From Pseudomonas sp. PSB18 (GTDB lineage Bacteria; Pseudomonadota; Gammaproteobacteria; Pseudomonadales; Pseudomonadaceae), in the NCBI RefSeq assembly GCF_014596565.1, contig NZ_NOIN01000002.1:496001-560000 (forward strand): 64,000 nt of DNA, read 5' to 3'. The notes below the pieces were generated by a model. It saw only the letters and a program-made list of their open reading frames with translations, had not been told where the DNA came from and searched no databases. Positions 55,158 through 63,524 of the stretch are shown piece after piece. Numbering within the stretch: the stretch's first letter is position 1; every line of letters begins with the position of its first letter. The position numbers were made by a program, and so were the translations under genes.

Positions 55158-55182
55158 TTCGCGAGCAGGCTCGCTCCCACAG
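55158..55182. repeat. Single REP unit
   Basis: One copy of TTCGCGAGCAGGCTCGCTCC. An inverted partner is at best a short remnant (TTGCTCGCGACGG) about 50 bases upstream. Confidence 0.75.
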
Positions 55183-55265
55183 GGATTGGCATCGCCTGGC
55201 CCTTAACGTCACGCGCAATACATAGTTACCACCTCCCCTGTTTCTCGCCCCTCTAGCATGGATAC

Positions 55266-55286
55266 CCCGAAGCGTTCGGCTTCGGG
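55266..55286 (+). promoter_or_regulatory. Hairpin in the leader of the large toxin-like gene
   Basis: CCCGAAGC and GCTTCGGG pair around a short loop, about 30 bases before the ATG. No T-run follows. It may modulate translation or mRNA stability. Confidence 0.4.
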
Positions 55287-55317
55287 ATTCCATTCATCGC
55301 GAGACAGGGAGACTCAG

Positions 55318-58300
55318 ATGACAACCACCTCTACCACCACGCCCCCCAAGGCCGACGCCAACCCCAGGGACGCGATACTGAATCAGTTGCTCGCCGGGCC
55401 CACGTATCCGGAGGTCGCATCCATACTTCTGCGCGACGGCCTCAAGAAGCTCTACCCCACGCTGAACCTTGACCCGTACAACACCGTGGTCGGCGAGCCG
55501 AGCTGGGACATTGTCGACGACGAAATCGTGCGACTTCCGACCCGCTATGAAACCCTTGCCGAGACGCTGGCCGGCCTGGTGAACGAAAAAAGCGATCCGA
55601 TGCTGTTGATCGAAGGGTTGCATTACCTGACCGAGCTACCCCTGACCTCCCCGAGTGTGCATTTGCCCGTGCGCATCGACCAGGTCGGGCGCCTGATCAA
55701 TGAGCTGGTGCCGGCCATGTTGACGGCCTGTCAGGAGCAACAACTGGCGTACTGGAATGCATCCGTTGGCGAGTCCGGCCCACGCTGGCATGAGCTCTCC
55801 AGTACCCTGCGCAAGGCGTGGAACGTCGGGCGCGTCGAGGGCTGGACGGCGACTGAGTGCGACATGGCCAGGCAACTGTTCCATTACCCCGACCGCAAGG
55901 ACCGCAAGGAGAGCGACCCTTATGACACCCACGCCTATCTGATCGACGTCGACAAGGTAGATGGCCCAGAGGTGAAACGGCTGGGCGACAACTCGATCGT
56001 GGTCCTGATCGGCACCATCGAAGGCAAGGAAGTCATTCTCAAGTACTCGATCGTCAACGGTTACGAGAAGTTCGCTTCACAGCAGGCCCTGGGCCAATCC
56101 CTCCCGAATCATTTTGGTACGGCCACCTATCGCAAGATCCAGTGGCGGCTGTTCGAGCCCGACGGCAACATTTTCGATCACAAGGCCTGCGGGATGATTG
56201 CCGAGCAGGTCAAGGTCATCGGGACCTCCCCGCAGACATGGGTGACCTACGAGCCCCCTGTCGACGGCGAAGAAGCCGATGAGGACGCGCTCGTGGCCTG
56301 GTTCCAGAGACAGATGCCCCATTGGTTACTGGAGGCCTCGCCGTCCGATCAGACGCTGTTCGCCCAGTACATGAAAAACCTGTCGATATTGAATCAATCC
56401 CATGTCGGCAAAACCTACCTGGATGAGATTCCTTCCATCAAGGACTACGCGTCAAGCGAGCTGAAGAAACAGATGGTCCTGGACCACCCCGATGCCTCGA
56501 CGCTCGATCTCAATGAAATCGAGTTCGAGGTGCGCAGCCCCGTTATCTGGGGAAGCTTCGTCGTGCCCGGCAAGATCGATACCACGCGCTTCACCCTGGT
56601 CGAGCTCGCCTTGCAGAATCTGATCGCCCTTCCCCTGGGCGACAAAGCCGTCCAATCCCTGGGCGAGAACGAGTTGCCCGAATGGATGACCGTGGCGTAC
56701 ATCGAGAACCTCATCACCCAAGTCGATATCGGTCGCACTTACCTCGAGCTGGTGAAGGGCAAACTGCTCGACGATCCGGCAGAGTCGAGCCGACGCGAAA
56801 AGTTGTACACCTCGCAGTTGCGCATCCAGCTGCCGATGCTGGCGCTGGAATGCAAAATCCGCGGGGAAGGACGCCTGGACGATAGGGGTTACCGCTACGT
56901 CGCCGCGCTGATGGAGCCTGATGAAGCCGATCGCAAGGTGGACGGAAAAACCATTGTCGTGCGCCAACTGGCTTTCGTACCCGAACTGCAGCTGGGTGAC
57001 TCGGAAGACGTCGTGACCAATATGTTCGTCATCGGCCCCGAGGACGCGAGCGCCGGGCCTTGCCTGCTGTATCGCCCCATGCTGGAGCCGCAGCTGAGCC
57101 AGTACCCATCGTTCAGCAATCTGTTGTATGCGATCAGGCAAATCCCTTCGTTACGCCAATCGGTGCTGGCCTGGCTGCCTGACGGGGTGCGTAACGATTA
57201 CGGCCGATTGGTTTTCCCGGACCTGCTGCCCTCCCCTTGGGGCATCGTGTCGTTCGTGACCGACCCGTTGACCTCCCTGGCCTATAGCGGCCCCGTCAGT
57301 TTGACCGACAAAACCCTGGGGGCGGATTTCCTGCCGCAATTGTTCAAGTCCAATGCCGAAGCTCTGGTCGAAATGGCTGATCGGCAATCGGTGTCCAACC
57401 AGGAAAATCGCTGGGAAACCTTCAAACGGGCAGGCTGGCTAATGTTCAACCTGACCTTGCCTTATCTGGGAACCGCCGTTGGCACCGCAGCCTGGCTCTG
57501 GCAGATCCTGGACGACGTCGACACGTTGACGCAAAACAAACCAGAGAACGAACGACCGACCAAGTGGGAGGCGTTCACTGACCTGCTGCTGAACATCGCG
57601 CTGGCGATCATTACCCACGCCATCGAACGCGCCCGGGCTGCCAGGAGCCCTCACAGGACACAAGCCTCGCCAGAGCTGGAAAACCTGCCCAAAACGCCCC
57701 ACAAACTGGTGATAGAGCAACTCGGAGCGCTTGCGAGTACGTCGCTGCCGACCGAGCACTACGAGACCATCCGTTCCGTTGGCGCCTTGATGGGCAGATC
57801 GCCAGAAAGCGCAAAGTTTATCGAGAGCTTCAGCGTCGACGAACCCGCAGATCCGGGAGAGCTCCAAACCGAGGGTGTGTTCAAGGGGCTTTACGAACAG
57901 ACAGGGGACTGGCACGCAAAAATGGCGGGCAAGTGGTTCAAAGTACGGGTCGAAGGCGAGTTGGTCTCTATCGTCGATGGAAAAAATCCCGCACGCGAGG
58001 GCCCTCCGCTGATGGGGGATGCCCACGGCAAATGGCACATCGACACACGCCTGCGGATACGCGGCGGCGGCTCCAAGGGTGTCAGGCAGAAAGTCATCGC
58101 CGACGCACAGCGGCGTCGGATCGATCTGCTAGCGGCACTGAATCAATTCGAAGCAAAGAAACCGCAAAACCAGAAAGCTCTGACGATGCAAGCCGAGGCA
58201 ATGGACGATGCCTCGGGCGCGGCCAGGGAGATCAAGCGCGATGTGTATGTCGCCACACTGAAAACCCAGCGGGAAAACTACGAGCAAGCGTTGAAAACGC

Positions 58301-59922
58301 TGATGGAATGGCCACTTTTCCAGTCAAGGCCCGACTACCCTCGCACCCGACTCGGCTACCTGAATGCCCAGGTCAACTTCACGTTCGCCGAGTTGGAAGC
58401 TCTCCAGGAACGCTTCATCCCGGCCTTGAACAAAGCCAAGGGCATGATCACCTCCGGGGTCAAGGTGTTGGAACAACAACACATTGACGCCGCCGAGAGC
58501 ATGGTCAGCGTCGGTGACGACATGATCGAGCGCCTGGACTACATGGAGACGCGCTTCACCGAGCTGAAGAACATCGGCTATGAAGGTTTCGAATTCATCC
58601 GGCGGCACCGGAAGAAGATGCCGATCTATACGGCCGCCGACCTTCGCCTGATCAAGATCGATATGTTTCGTCACCTGTGCCTGACACTGGAAAGTGTCGA
58701 GGCGATGCCCGAAGGCTGGGAAGCACTCAACCAGGTTGTCGATAACGCCACGGTCGCGTACCAAAGCCTGCGCGACGCCATCGATGAACGCAGCGTGATC
58801 CGGCTGGATGAGCGGATCGACGCATTCGGTAGCCTGGCCGAACAGTTCGCCGCCATCGACGAACACCTCCACTACCTGAGTAACGAATACAAGAGCAGCG
58901 TGCGTCAGCCCCAACTCGCTCGACTGCGCACGGGGATCGCTACGCTTGAACAATGGACGTTGCGTCATCTGGCGGCCGCCCTCGACGAGAGGAGGGATAG
59001 GCGCAGCGCGGGTTCCCCGTATGAGCAACGCCCCAGGCCGAGGAAAAAGTTCATCCGGGCGCGTTTCTGGGGCCTGGTCAGCGGCGAGCCGCGTTTATCC
59101 CGATCGATGGAGGAAACCGATTGGCTCGATGTGAAGAATCCGTTCTCGGGAGACATCATCGTCACGTTCCACCGCAAGGAAACCGGCGAATGGATTCCTC
59201 ATGTAAAACCCGATGCCACACCCCCCGCCGTCCCGCCCTTGAATATCAGCATCACGAAGGGTAACGACCTGATCAACGGACTGGCGGCGTTCAAGGCGCA
59301 GATAGAGGAAACCGTGAACCAACCCAGCAAAACACCTGCCGGCATCGGGATGATCCTCAATGCCCACGCGGGCAGGATGGAGAAAGTCAGCGCGGCCATC
59401 AAAAAGGCCCTCGACCAGGCGCAAGGCGTGGCTTCAAACGAAACGTTCGAACTGCCGCAAGAGCAGCGACGCGCGGCCGAAACCTTGCGCACCCAGCTCG
59501 AGAAGGAAGCGAGCGCCCTGTATGTCCTGGGTTTCGAAACCGTCCTGAACGTCATCAAACAACGCCCGCCGACCATGAGCAGCATCATATGGCTTAAAAG
59601 TCGGAACCTGATTTCCATCACCAAACAGAAGAGCCGCCAACGTATCAAGTATCCACCCTACGGCTTTCTCGACCGGTATGAGATCAAGGACCTGAAAACC
59701 GGTAAAGCACTCTGGTTCGCGGACTTCCGTTACTCGACAAACTGGGTACCCGCCTACACATTCCTCTCCGCACGCTTGAAAACCGTTGCCCAAGCCAATC
59801 ACAGGATCACCGTCATCGCCGGCACCGAATTCCTCAACCAACGTCAACTGATCGACCATTACCGCGCTGAAATCGCCGTGGATCAGGCCAAGACCGTCTT
59901 CTTTCAAAAATCGCGCTCATGA
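55318..59922 (+). CDS. Large toxin-like protein, dermonecrotic-toxin/DUF6543 type
   Basis: A 1534-residue protein I place, with moderate certainty, among the very large Pseudomonas proteins annotated with a 'dermonecrotic toxin N-terminal' (DUF6543) domain. The first ~750 residues carry that family's style of alpha/beta sequence. A hydrophobic hairpin lies near residues 700-780 (AGWLMFNLTLPYLGTAVGTA, then LLLNIALAIITHAIERA), suited to membrane insertion. The next ~550 residues are charged and helical, with coiled-coil potential. The end has GFLDRYEIKDLKTGKALWFA and FLSARLKTVAQANH, a pattern I recall from the same family. No signal peptide, PAAR or Rhs module is seen. The ATG at 55318 has AGGGAGA seven bases upstream. 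No immunity gene is adjacent, so a role against host or eukaryotic cells is possible but unproven. Confidence 0.8.
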   Translation: MTTTSTTTPPKADANPRDAILNQLLAGPTYPEVASILLRDGLKKLYPTLNLDPYNTVVGEPSWDIVDDEIVRLPTRYETLAETLAGLVNEKSDPMLLIEGLHYLTELPLTSPSVHLPVRIDQVGRLINELVPAMLTACQEQQLAYWNASVGESGPRWHELSSTLRKAWNVGRVEGWTATECDMARQLFHYPDRKDRKESDPYDTHAYLIDVDKVDGPEVKRLGDNSIVVLIGTIEGKEVILKYSIVNGYEKFASQQALGQSLPNHFGTATYRKIQWRLFEPDGNIFDHKACGMIAEQVKVIGTSPQTWVTYEPPVDGEEADEDALVAWFQRQMPHWLLEASPSDQTLFAQYMKNLSILNQSHVGKTYLDEIPSIKDYASSELKKQMVLDHPDASTLDLNEIEFEVRSPVIWGSFVVPGKIDTTRFTLVELALQNLIALPLGDKAVQSLGENELPEWMTVAYIENLITQVDIGRTYLELVKGKLLDDPAESSRREKLYTSQLRIQLPMLALECKIRGEGRLDDRGYRYVAALMEPDEADRKVDGKTIVVRQLAFVPELQLGDSEDVVTNMFVIGPEDASAGPCLLYRPMLEPQLSQYPSFSNLLYAIRQIPSLRQSVLAWLPDGVRNDYGRLVFPDLLPSPWGIVSFVTDPLTSLAYSGPVSLTDKTLGADFLPQLFKSNAEALVEMADRQSVSNQENRWETFKRAGWLMFNLTLPYLGTAVGTAAWLWQILDDVDTLTQNKPENERPTKWEAFTDLLLNIALAIITHAIERARAARSPHRTQASPELENLPKTPHKLVIEQLGALASTSLPTEHYETIRSVGALMGRSPESAKFIESFSVDEPADPGELQTEGVFKGLYEQTGDWHAKMAGKWFKVRVEGELVSIVDGKNPAREGPPLMGDAHGKWHIDTRLRIRGGGSKGVRQKVIADAQRRRIDLLAALNQFEAKKPQNQKALTMQAEAMDDASGAAREIKRDVYVATLKTQRENYEQALKTLMEWPLFQSRPDYPRTRLGYLNAQVNFTFAELEALQERFIPALNKAKGMITSGVKVLEQQHIDAAESMVSVGDDMIERLDYMETRFTELKNIGYEGFEFIRRHRKKMPIYTAADLRLIKIDMFRHLCLTLESVEAMPEGWEALNQVVDNATVAYQSLRDAIDERSVIRLDERIDAFGSLAEQFAAIDEHLHYLSNEYKSSVRQPQLARLRTGIATLEQWTLRHLAAALDERRDRRSAGSPYEQRPRPRKKFIRARFWGLVSGEPRLSRSMEETDWLDVKNPFSGDIIVTFHRKETGEWIPHVKPDATPPAVPPLNISITKGNDLINGLAAFKAQIEETVNQPSKTPAGIGMILNAHAGRMEKVSAAIKKALDQAQGVASNETFELPQEQRRAAETLRTQLEKEASALYVLGFETVLNVIKQRPPTMSSIIWLKSRNLISITKQKSRQRIKYPPYGFLDRYEIKDLKTGKALWFADFRYSTNWVPAYTFLSARLKTVAQANHRITVIAGTEFLNQRQLIDHYRAEIAVDQAKTVFFQKSRS

Positions 59923-59929
59923 GTGCAAA

Positions 59930-59953
59930 GCCGGGCATCTGCTGATGCCCGGC
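59930..59953. terminator. Terminator hairpin between convergent genes
   Basis: GCCGGGCATC and GATGCCCGGC pair over a four-base loop. On the minus strand TTT follows, so it probably serves the MocR gene; it may also act weakly on the + strand. Confidence 0.65.
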
Positions 59954-59961
59954 CCCATACC

Positions 59962-61587
59962 TCAGCTCTTCCAGGCTTTTACCAGGCGCGCCAGCGCGGC
60001 AGCGATCGCCGCAGGTGGCACCGCTGCAAAGCCCAACACCAACCCGCCACGGATCGGCGAGGTGGTGGTGGGCAGCCAATAGTTGCTCAAACCGTTGACT
60101 TCAACCCCCGCCGCAGTCGCCTGGGCGATCAGTGCGCGCTCTCGTTCAATACTGTCCACCGGCACCGTGACATGCAGCCCGGCCACGACCGTCGGCATAA
60201 CGCCGACACCCTCAATGTTTTTTGGCCAGCCCGCCAGCAGCGCATCACGCCGCGCCAATGCGGCCCGCCGCATGCGCCTGATGTGACGCTGGAAATGCCC
60301 CGCCGCCATGAACTCGGCCATCACCGCCTGGGTGCTGACTTCGGAGTGGCGTACATCCACGGCACGGCGACGGGCAAAGGCGTCCACCAGGCCAGGAGGC
60401 AGCACCAGGTAGCCCAAGCGCAAGGCCGGGAACGCCACCTTGCCGAACGTCCCGACGTAGAGCACGCGCCCCTGGCGGTCCAATGCAGCCAACGGCGCCA
60501 GTGGCGCGCCGCTGTAGCGGTACTCGCCGTCATAATCGTCCTCGACGATCCAGCCGTCGTTGCGCTCGGCCCAGGCCAGCAGCTCCAGCCGCCGCGCGAG
60601 GCTCATCACCACACCGGTGGGGTACTGGTGGGACGGTGTCACGTAGGCCAGCCGACAACGGTTCAAATAGGCGAGCGCGGTGCAATCCAGGCCCTCACCG
60701 TCCACCGGTACGCCCCTCACGTCGGCACCGGCCACGGCAAAGGCATGCCCGGCTGCGCGATAGCCCGGGTTTTCCACCGCCACGACGTCTCCAGGGTCCA
60801 CCAGCAGCTGTGCACAAAGGCTGATCCCCTGCTGCGCGCCACTGGTGATCACAATTTGCTCAGCCGTGCAGTGCAAGCCACGGGAACTGCGCAAATAAGC
60901 CGCGATCAGTCCACGCAAACGGGCATCGCCCTGGGAGTCGCCGTAGCACAGCTGCTGCAAGTCCGGTTTTCGCCAAAAAGCGGCGTTCAGCTTGGCCCAG
61001 ACGTCGAAAGGAAACAGATCGAAAGCCGGAACGCCCACCCGAAACGCCCGTGGCGGACCGCTGGGAGGCGCTGGCAAATGGTGCTTTTCGACTCGCTCCA
61101 ACGCACCGCTGTGGATAACTTTACTGGATGGAATCACAGGCAAATCCAGCCAATCTGTGGATAACCCCGTGGATAAGCCTGTTGAAAACCCTGTGGACAC
61201 TTTTGTGGATATGTTTTCCGGCGTAGACCCCATCGCGAGCAGGCTCGCTCCCACAGGGCCACCCTTTCCAACGTGGGAGCGAGCCTGCTCGCGAAGGGGC
61301 CGGTCCAGCACCAAGGAAGACAGCTCCGCCACGTAAGTGCCGTCCCCCACCCGCCCCTCGATGAAACCCTCGGCATAAAGCTGGTCGTAGGCCCGAACCA
61401 CGCTATTACGGGAAATCGACAGCGCTGCCGCCAGGTCACGACTGGCCGGTAGCCGCGTGCCGCTACCCAGTCGTCCATCCAGCACCCGCGCCCGCAGCGC
61501 CTGGTAAAGCTGGCGGCTGAGCCCTTGGCGACGGTCCAGCTCGATTCCCGCGGGGTTGAACGACAGTGGCGGCACGGTGTTGCTCAT
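59962..61587 (-). CDS. MocR-type (PdxR-like) GntR regulator with aminotransferase domain
   Basis: A 541-residue regulator. A GntR winged helix covers about residues 15-85 (LSRQLYQALRARVLDGRLGS; LPASRDLAAALSISRNSVVR). A class I aminotransferase-like domain spans about 175-535, with a pyridoxal-phosphate lysine in YVGTFGKVAFPALRLG and an EDDYDGEYRYSG motif. MocR proteins use PLP as cofactor or effector and usually control a divergent gene, here the PaiB-like gene. The linker (about residues 92-150) is unusual: it encodes a complete REP pair (61232-61296) and a 12-bp DnaA-box-like array (61156-61212), giving the peptides LREQARSHVGKGGPVGASLL and STGFSTGLSTGLST. The frame stays open, so the protein probably folds around it. 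Confidence 0.93.
   Translation of the reverse strand: MSNTVPPLSFNPAGIELDRRQGLSRQLYQALRARVLDGRLGSGTRLPASRDLAAALSISRNSVVRAYDQLYAEGFIEGRVGDGTYVAELSSLVLDRPLREQARSHVGKGGPVGASLLAMGSTPENISTKVSTGFSTGLSTGLSTDWLDLPVIPSSKVIHSGALERVEKHHLPAPPSGPPRAFRVGVPAFDLFPFDVWAKLNAAFWRKPDLQQLCYGDSQGDARLRGLIAAYLRSSRGLHCTAEQIVITSGAQQGISLCAQLLVDPGDVVAVENPGYRAAGHAFAVAGADVRGVPVDGEGLDCTALAYLNRCRLAYVTPSHQYPTGVVMSLARRLELLAWAERNDGWIVEDDYDGEYRYSGAPLAPLAALDRQGRVLYVGTFGKVAFPALRLGYLVLPPGLVDAFARRRAVDVRHSEVSTQAVMAEFMAAGHFQRHIRRMRRAALARRDALLAGWPKNIEGVGVMPTVVAGLHVTVPVDSIERERALIAQATAAGVEVNGLSNYWLPTTTSPIRGGLVLGFAAVPPAAIAAALARLVKAWKS
61110..61212. repeat. DnaA-box-like array inside the MocR linker
   Basis: Perfect TGTGGATAA (the inverse of TTATCCACA) occurs at 61110-61118 and 61156-61164. 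From 61156 five 12-bp units follow at 61156, 61168, 61180, 61192 and 61204, with 0, 1, 2, 2 and 1 mismatches. All face the same way. On the coding (minus) strand the boxes are read as Leu-Ser-Thr with the rare codon TTA. Confidence 0.7.
61232..61296. repeat. REP pair (short type) inside the MocR coding sequence
   Basis: ATCGCGAGCAGGCTCGCTCC and onward at the left and CGTGGGAGCGAGCCTGCTCG at the right enclose about 15 bases. It lies entirely inside an open reading frame, in the interdomain linker, with the frame maintained. Confidence 0.92.
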
Positions 61588-61687
61588 GACAACCCTCGAA
61601 AATGGACCTATCGAATTGGTCTTAAGTGGCTCTTACAACAGACCAATAGCCTGCCTAGGATGCTCGCATTCGCCAAGGAAAATCGTC

Positions 61688-62329
61688 ATGTACAACCCCA
61701 AAGCCTTCGCCGTCGAAGACCTGTCTCAATTGCACCGGATGATGGAAGCGTGTCGCCTGGCCCTGCTGGTCACCCATGGCGAGCATGGCTTGCAGGCCAG
61801 CCACCTGCCGCTGTTGCTGGACACCCGACAAGGCCCCAACGGCAGCCTCTACGGGCATATGGCCCGGGCCAATCCACAATGGCGCGACCTGGAATCCGGC
61901 GCCGAGGCGCTGGTGATTTTTGCCGGGGCCGATGCCTACGTCAGCCCGGCGTTTTACCCCGGCAAGGCCGAACACGGCAAAGTCGTGCCGACCTGGAACT
62001 ACCAGGCCGTACATGCCTATGGCAACGCCGAGGTGTTCAGCGATGCCCATCGTGTGCGCAACCTGGTCGGCGCCCTCACCGACCGCCACGAAAGCGGCCG
62101 GGCCCAGCCGTGGAGCATCGACGATGCGCCGGCTGAGTACATCGACAGCATGCTCAAGGCCATCGTCGGCTTCACCCTGCCCATCCAGCGCCTTGAAGGC
62201 AAACGCAAACTCAGCCAGAACCGCGCTCCCGCCGACGCCGCAGGAGTGCGCCAGGGATTGGCGGCCAGCCACGATGCGCTGGACCACGCCGTCGCCCGCC
62301 TGATGTCCGACTTTTCGACCAAGGAATGA
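61688..62329 (+). CDS. PaiB-like FMN-binding protein
   Basis: A 213-residue protein of the PaiB family ('FMN-binding negative transcriptional regulator'). It begins MYNPKAFAVEDLSQLHRMME and has ASHLPLLLD, GHMARANPQW and YVSPAFYP with VVPTWNYQAVHAYG, all typical of its split-barrel fold. B. subtilis PaiB is linked to sporulation and protease repression; the role in Pseudomonas is unknown and an enzymatic role with a flavin or PLP-related substrate is possible. It diverges from the MocR regulator, its probable controller. Two acetyltransferase genes follow in the same direction; PaiA of B. subtilis is also an acetyltransferase. Confidence 0.92.
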   Translation: MYNPKAFAVEDLSQLHRMMEACRLALLVTHGEHGLQASHLPLLLDTRQGPNGSLYGHMARANPQWRDLESGAEALVIFAGADAYVSPAFYPGKAEHGKVVPTWNYQAVHAYGNAEVFSDAHRVRNLVGALTDRHESGRAQPWSIDDAPAEYIDSMLKAIVGFTLPIQRLEGKRKLSQNRAPADAAGVRQGLAASHDALDHAVARLMSDFSTKE

Positions 62330-62331
62330 AC

Positions 62332-62778
62332 ATGAGCCAGATCCAGATCCGCCCTGTTACCGCCGACGATCACGCCGCGTGGCTGCCGCTGTGGCAGGCC
62401 TACCTGAGGTTCTACAACACCGAACTGCCAGACGCGGTGAGCCAGAGCACCTGGCAACGCTTGCTCGATGAGCGCGAACCGACCCACGGGGCCCTGGCCT
62501 GGAGCGGCGACACGGCCATCGGCCTGGTGCACTTCATTTATCACCGGTCCAATTGGAGCATCGAGAATTCCTGTTACCTGCAGGACCTGTTGGTCACCGA
62601 GCAGAGCCGTGGCACCGGCGTCGGTCGCCAGCTCATTGAGTTCGTCTACGCCACCGCCAAGGCCGATGGTTGCTGCAAAGTGCACTGGCTGACCCATGAA
62701 ACCAACGCCACGGCGATCCAGCTCTACGAGCGCATCGCCGAGCGTCCCGGCTTCATCCAATTTCGCAAAGCCTTGTAA
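62332..62778 (+). CDS. GNAT-family N-acetyltransferase
   Basis: A 148-residue acetyltransferase with motif A LLVTEQSRGTGVGRQLIEFV (acetyl-CoA-binding Q/RxxGxG/A) near residue 88 and a C-terminal ETNATAIQLYERIA. Its substrate is unknown. The ATG at 62332 is preferred since AAGGA lies six bases upstream; ATG 62326 would overlap the preceding stop and sit on the ribosome site. It is probably co-transcribed with the PaiB-like gene. Confidence 0.92.
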   Translation: MSQIQIRPVTADDHAAWLPLWQAYLRFYNTELPDAVSQSTWQRLLDEREPTHGALAWSGDTAIGLVHFIYHRSNWSIENSCYLQDLLVTEQSRGTGVGRQLIEFVYATAKADGCCKVHWLTHETNATAIQLYERIAERPGFIQFRKAL

Positions 62779-62788
62779 GGAGCGCCGC

Positions 62789-63466
62789 ATGTTGACTTCA
62801 CTTGCCGATTGGAAAGGGGTTCCGGCACCGTTCACACAGTTGATCGAAGGGCGCTTCATCCGCCTGGAAAAACTCGATCCGGCTCGCCATGCCGAGGGCC
62901 TGTGGCAGGCACTCGAAGGCCCAGGGGCCGATCCGAAACTCTGGGACTACCTGCCCTACGGTCCATTTTCCGAGCGCAAGGCGTTCGATGCCTGGCTGGG
63001 TAATCATGCCGCGAACATCGACCCGTATTTCTTCACGGTGATCGACCGCGCCAATGGCGAGGTGCAGGGCATTCTCAGCCTGATGTCCATCGTGCCGACC
63101 CAGGGCCGCATCGAAATCGGCCATGTGACGTTCGGCGCCTCCATGCAGCGTTCGCCGAAAAGCACCGAGGCGGTTTACCTGCTGGCGAAAGAGTCCTTCG
63201 CCCTGGGTTATCGACGCCTGGAGTGGAAATGCAACAACGCCAACGCCCGCTCGAAATACGCTGCCGAACGATTGGGGTTCACGTTTGAAGGCGTTTTCCG
63301 CCAGCACATGGTGGTCAAGGGCCAGAACCGCGACACCGCGTGGTACTCGATGCTGGATTCGGAATGGCCGGCCATCGGCGCGGCGTTCGAGCAATGGCTC
63401 AGTGAAGAGAATCAAAGCGAGAACGGACAGGTGCGTAGCCTGGCGGAATGTCGCTCATCGCTGTGA
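62789..63466 (+). CDS. GNAT-family N-acetyltransferase, RimJ/RimL type
   Basis: A 225-residue protein. GRFIRLEKLDPARHAEGLW at the N-terminus, GRIEIGHVTFGASMQRSP near residue 105 and RRLEWKCNNANARSKYAAER near residue 145 identify the RimJ/RimL-type GNAT fold, which acetylates protein N-termini or small amines. The ATG at 62789 has TAAGGAG six bases upstream; the longer open frame to 62696 is in the preceding gene. It is the third gene of the PaiB-like operon. Confidence 0.92.
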   Translation: MLTSLADWKGVPAPFTQLIEGRFIRLEKLDPARHAEGLWQALEGPGADPKLWDYLPYGPFSERKAFDAWLGNHAANIDPYFFTVIDRANGEVQGILSLMSIVPTQGRIEIGHVTFGASMQRSPKSTEAVYLLAKESFALGYRRLEWKCNNANARSKYAAERLGFTFEGVFRQHMVVKGQNRDTAWYSMLDSEWPAIGAAFEQWLSEENQSENGQVRSLAECRSSL

Positions 63467-63524
63467 GTGATGGATGATCGCCACCGCGAATCCCTTCGCG
63501 ATGACGATCGATCGAGGCCGGCTG

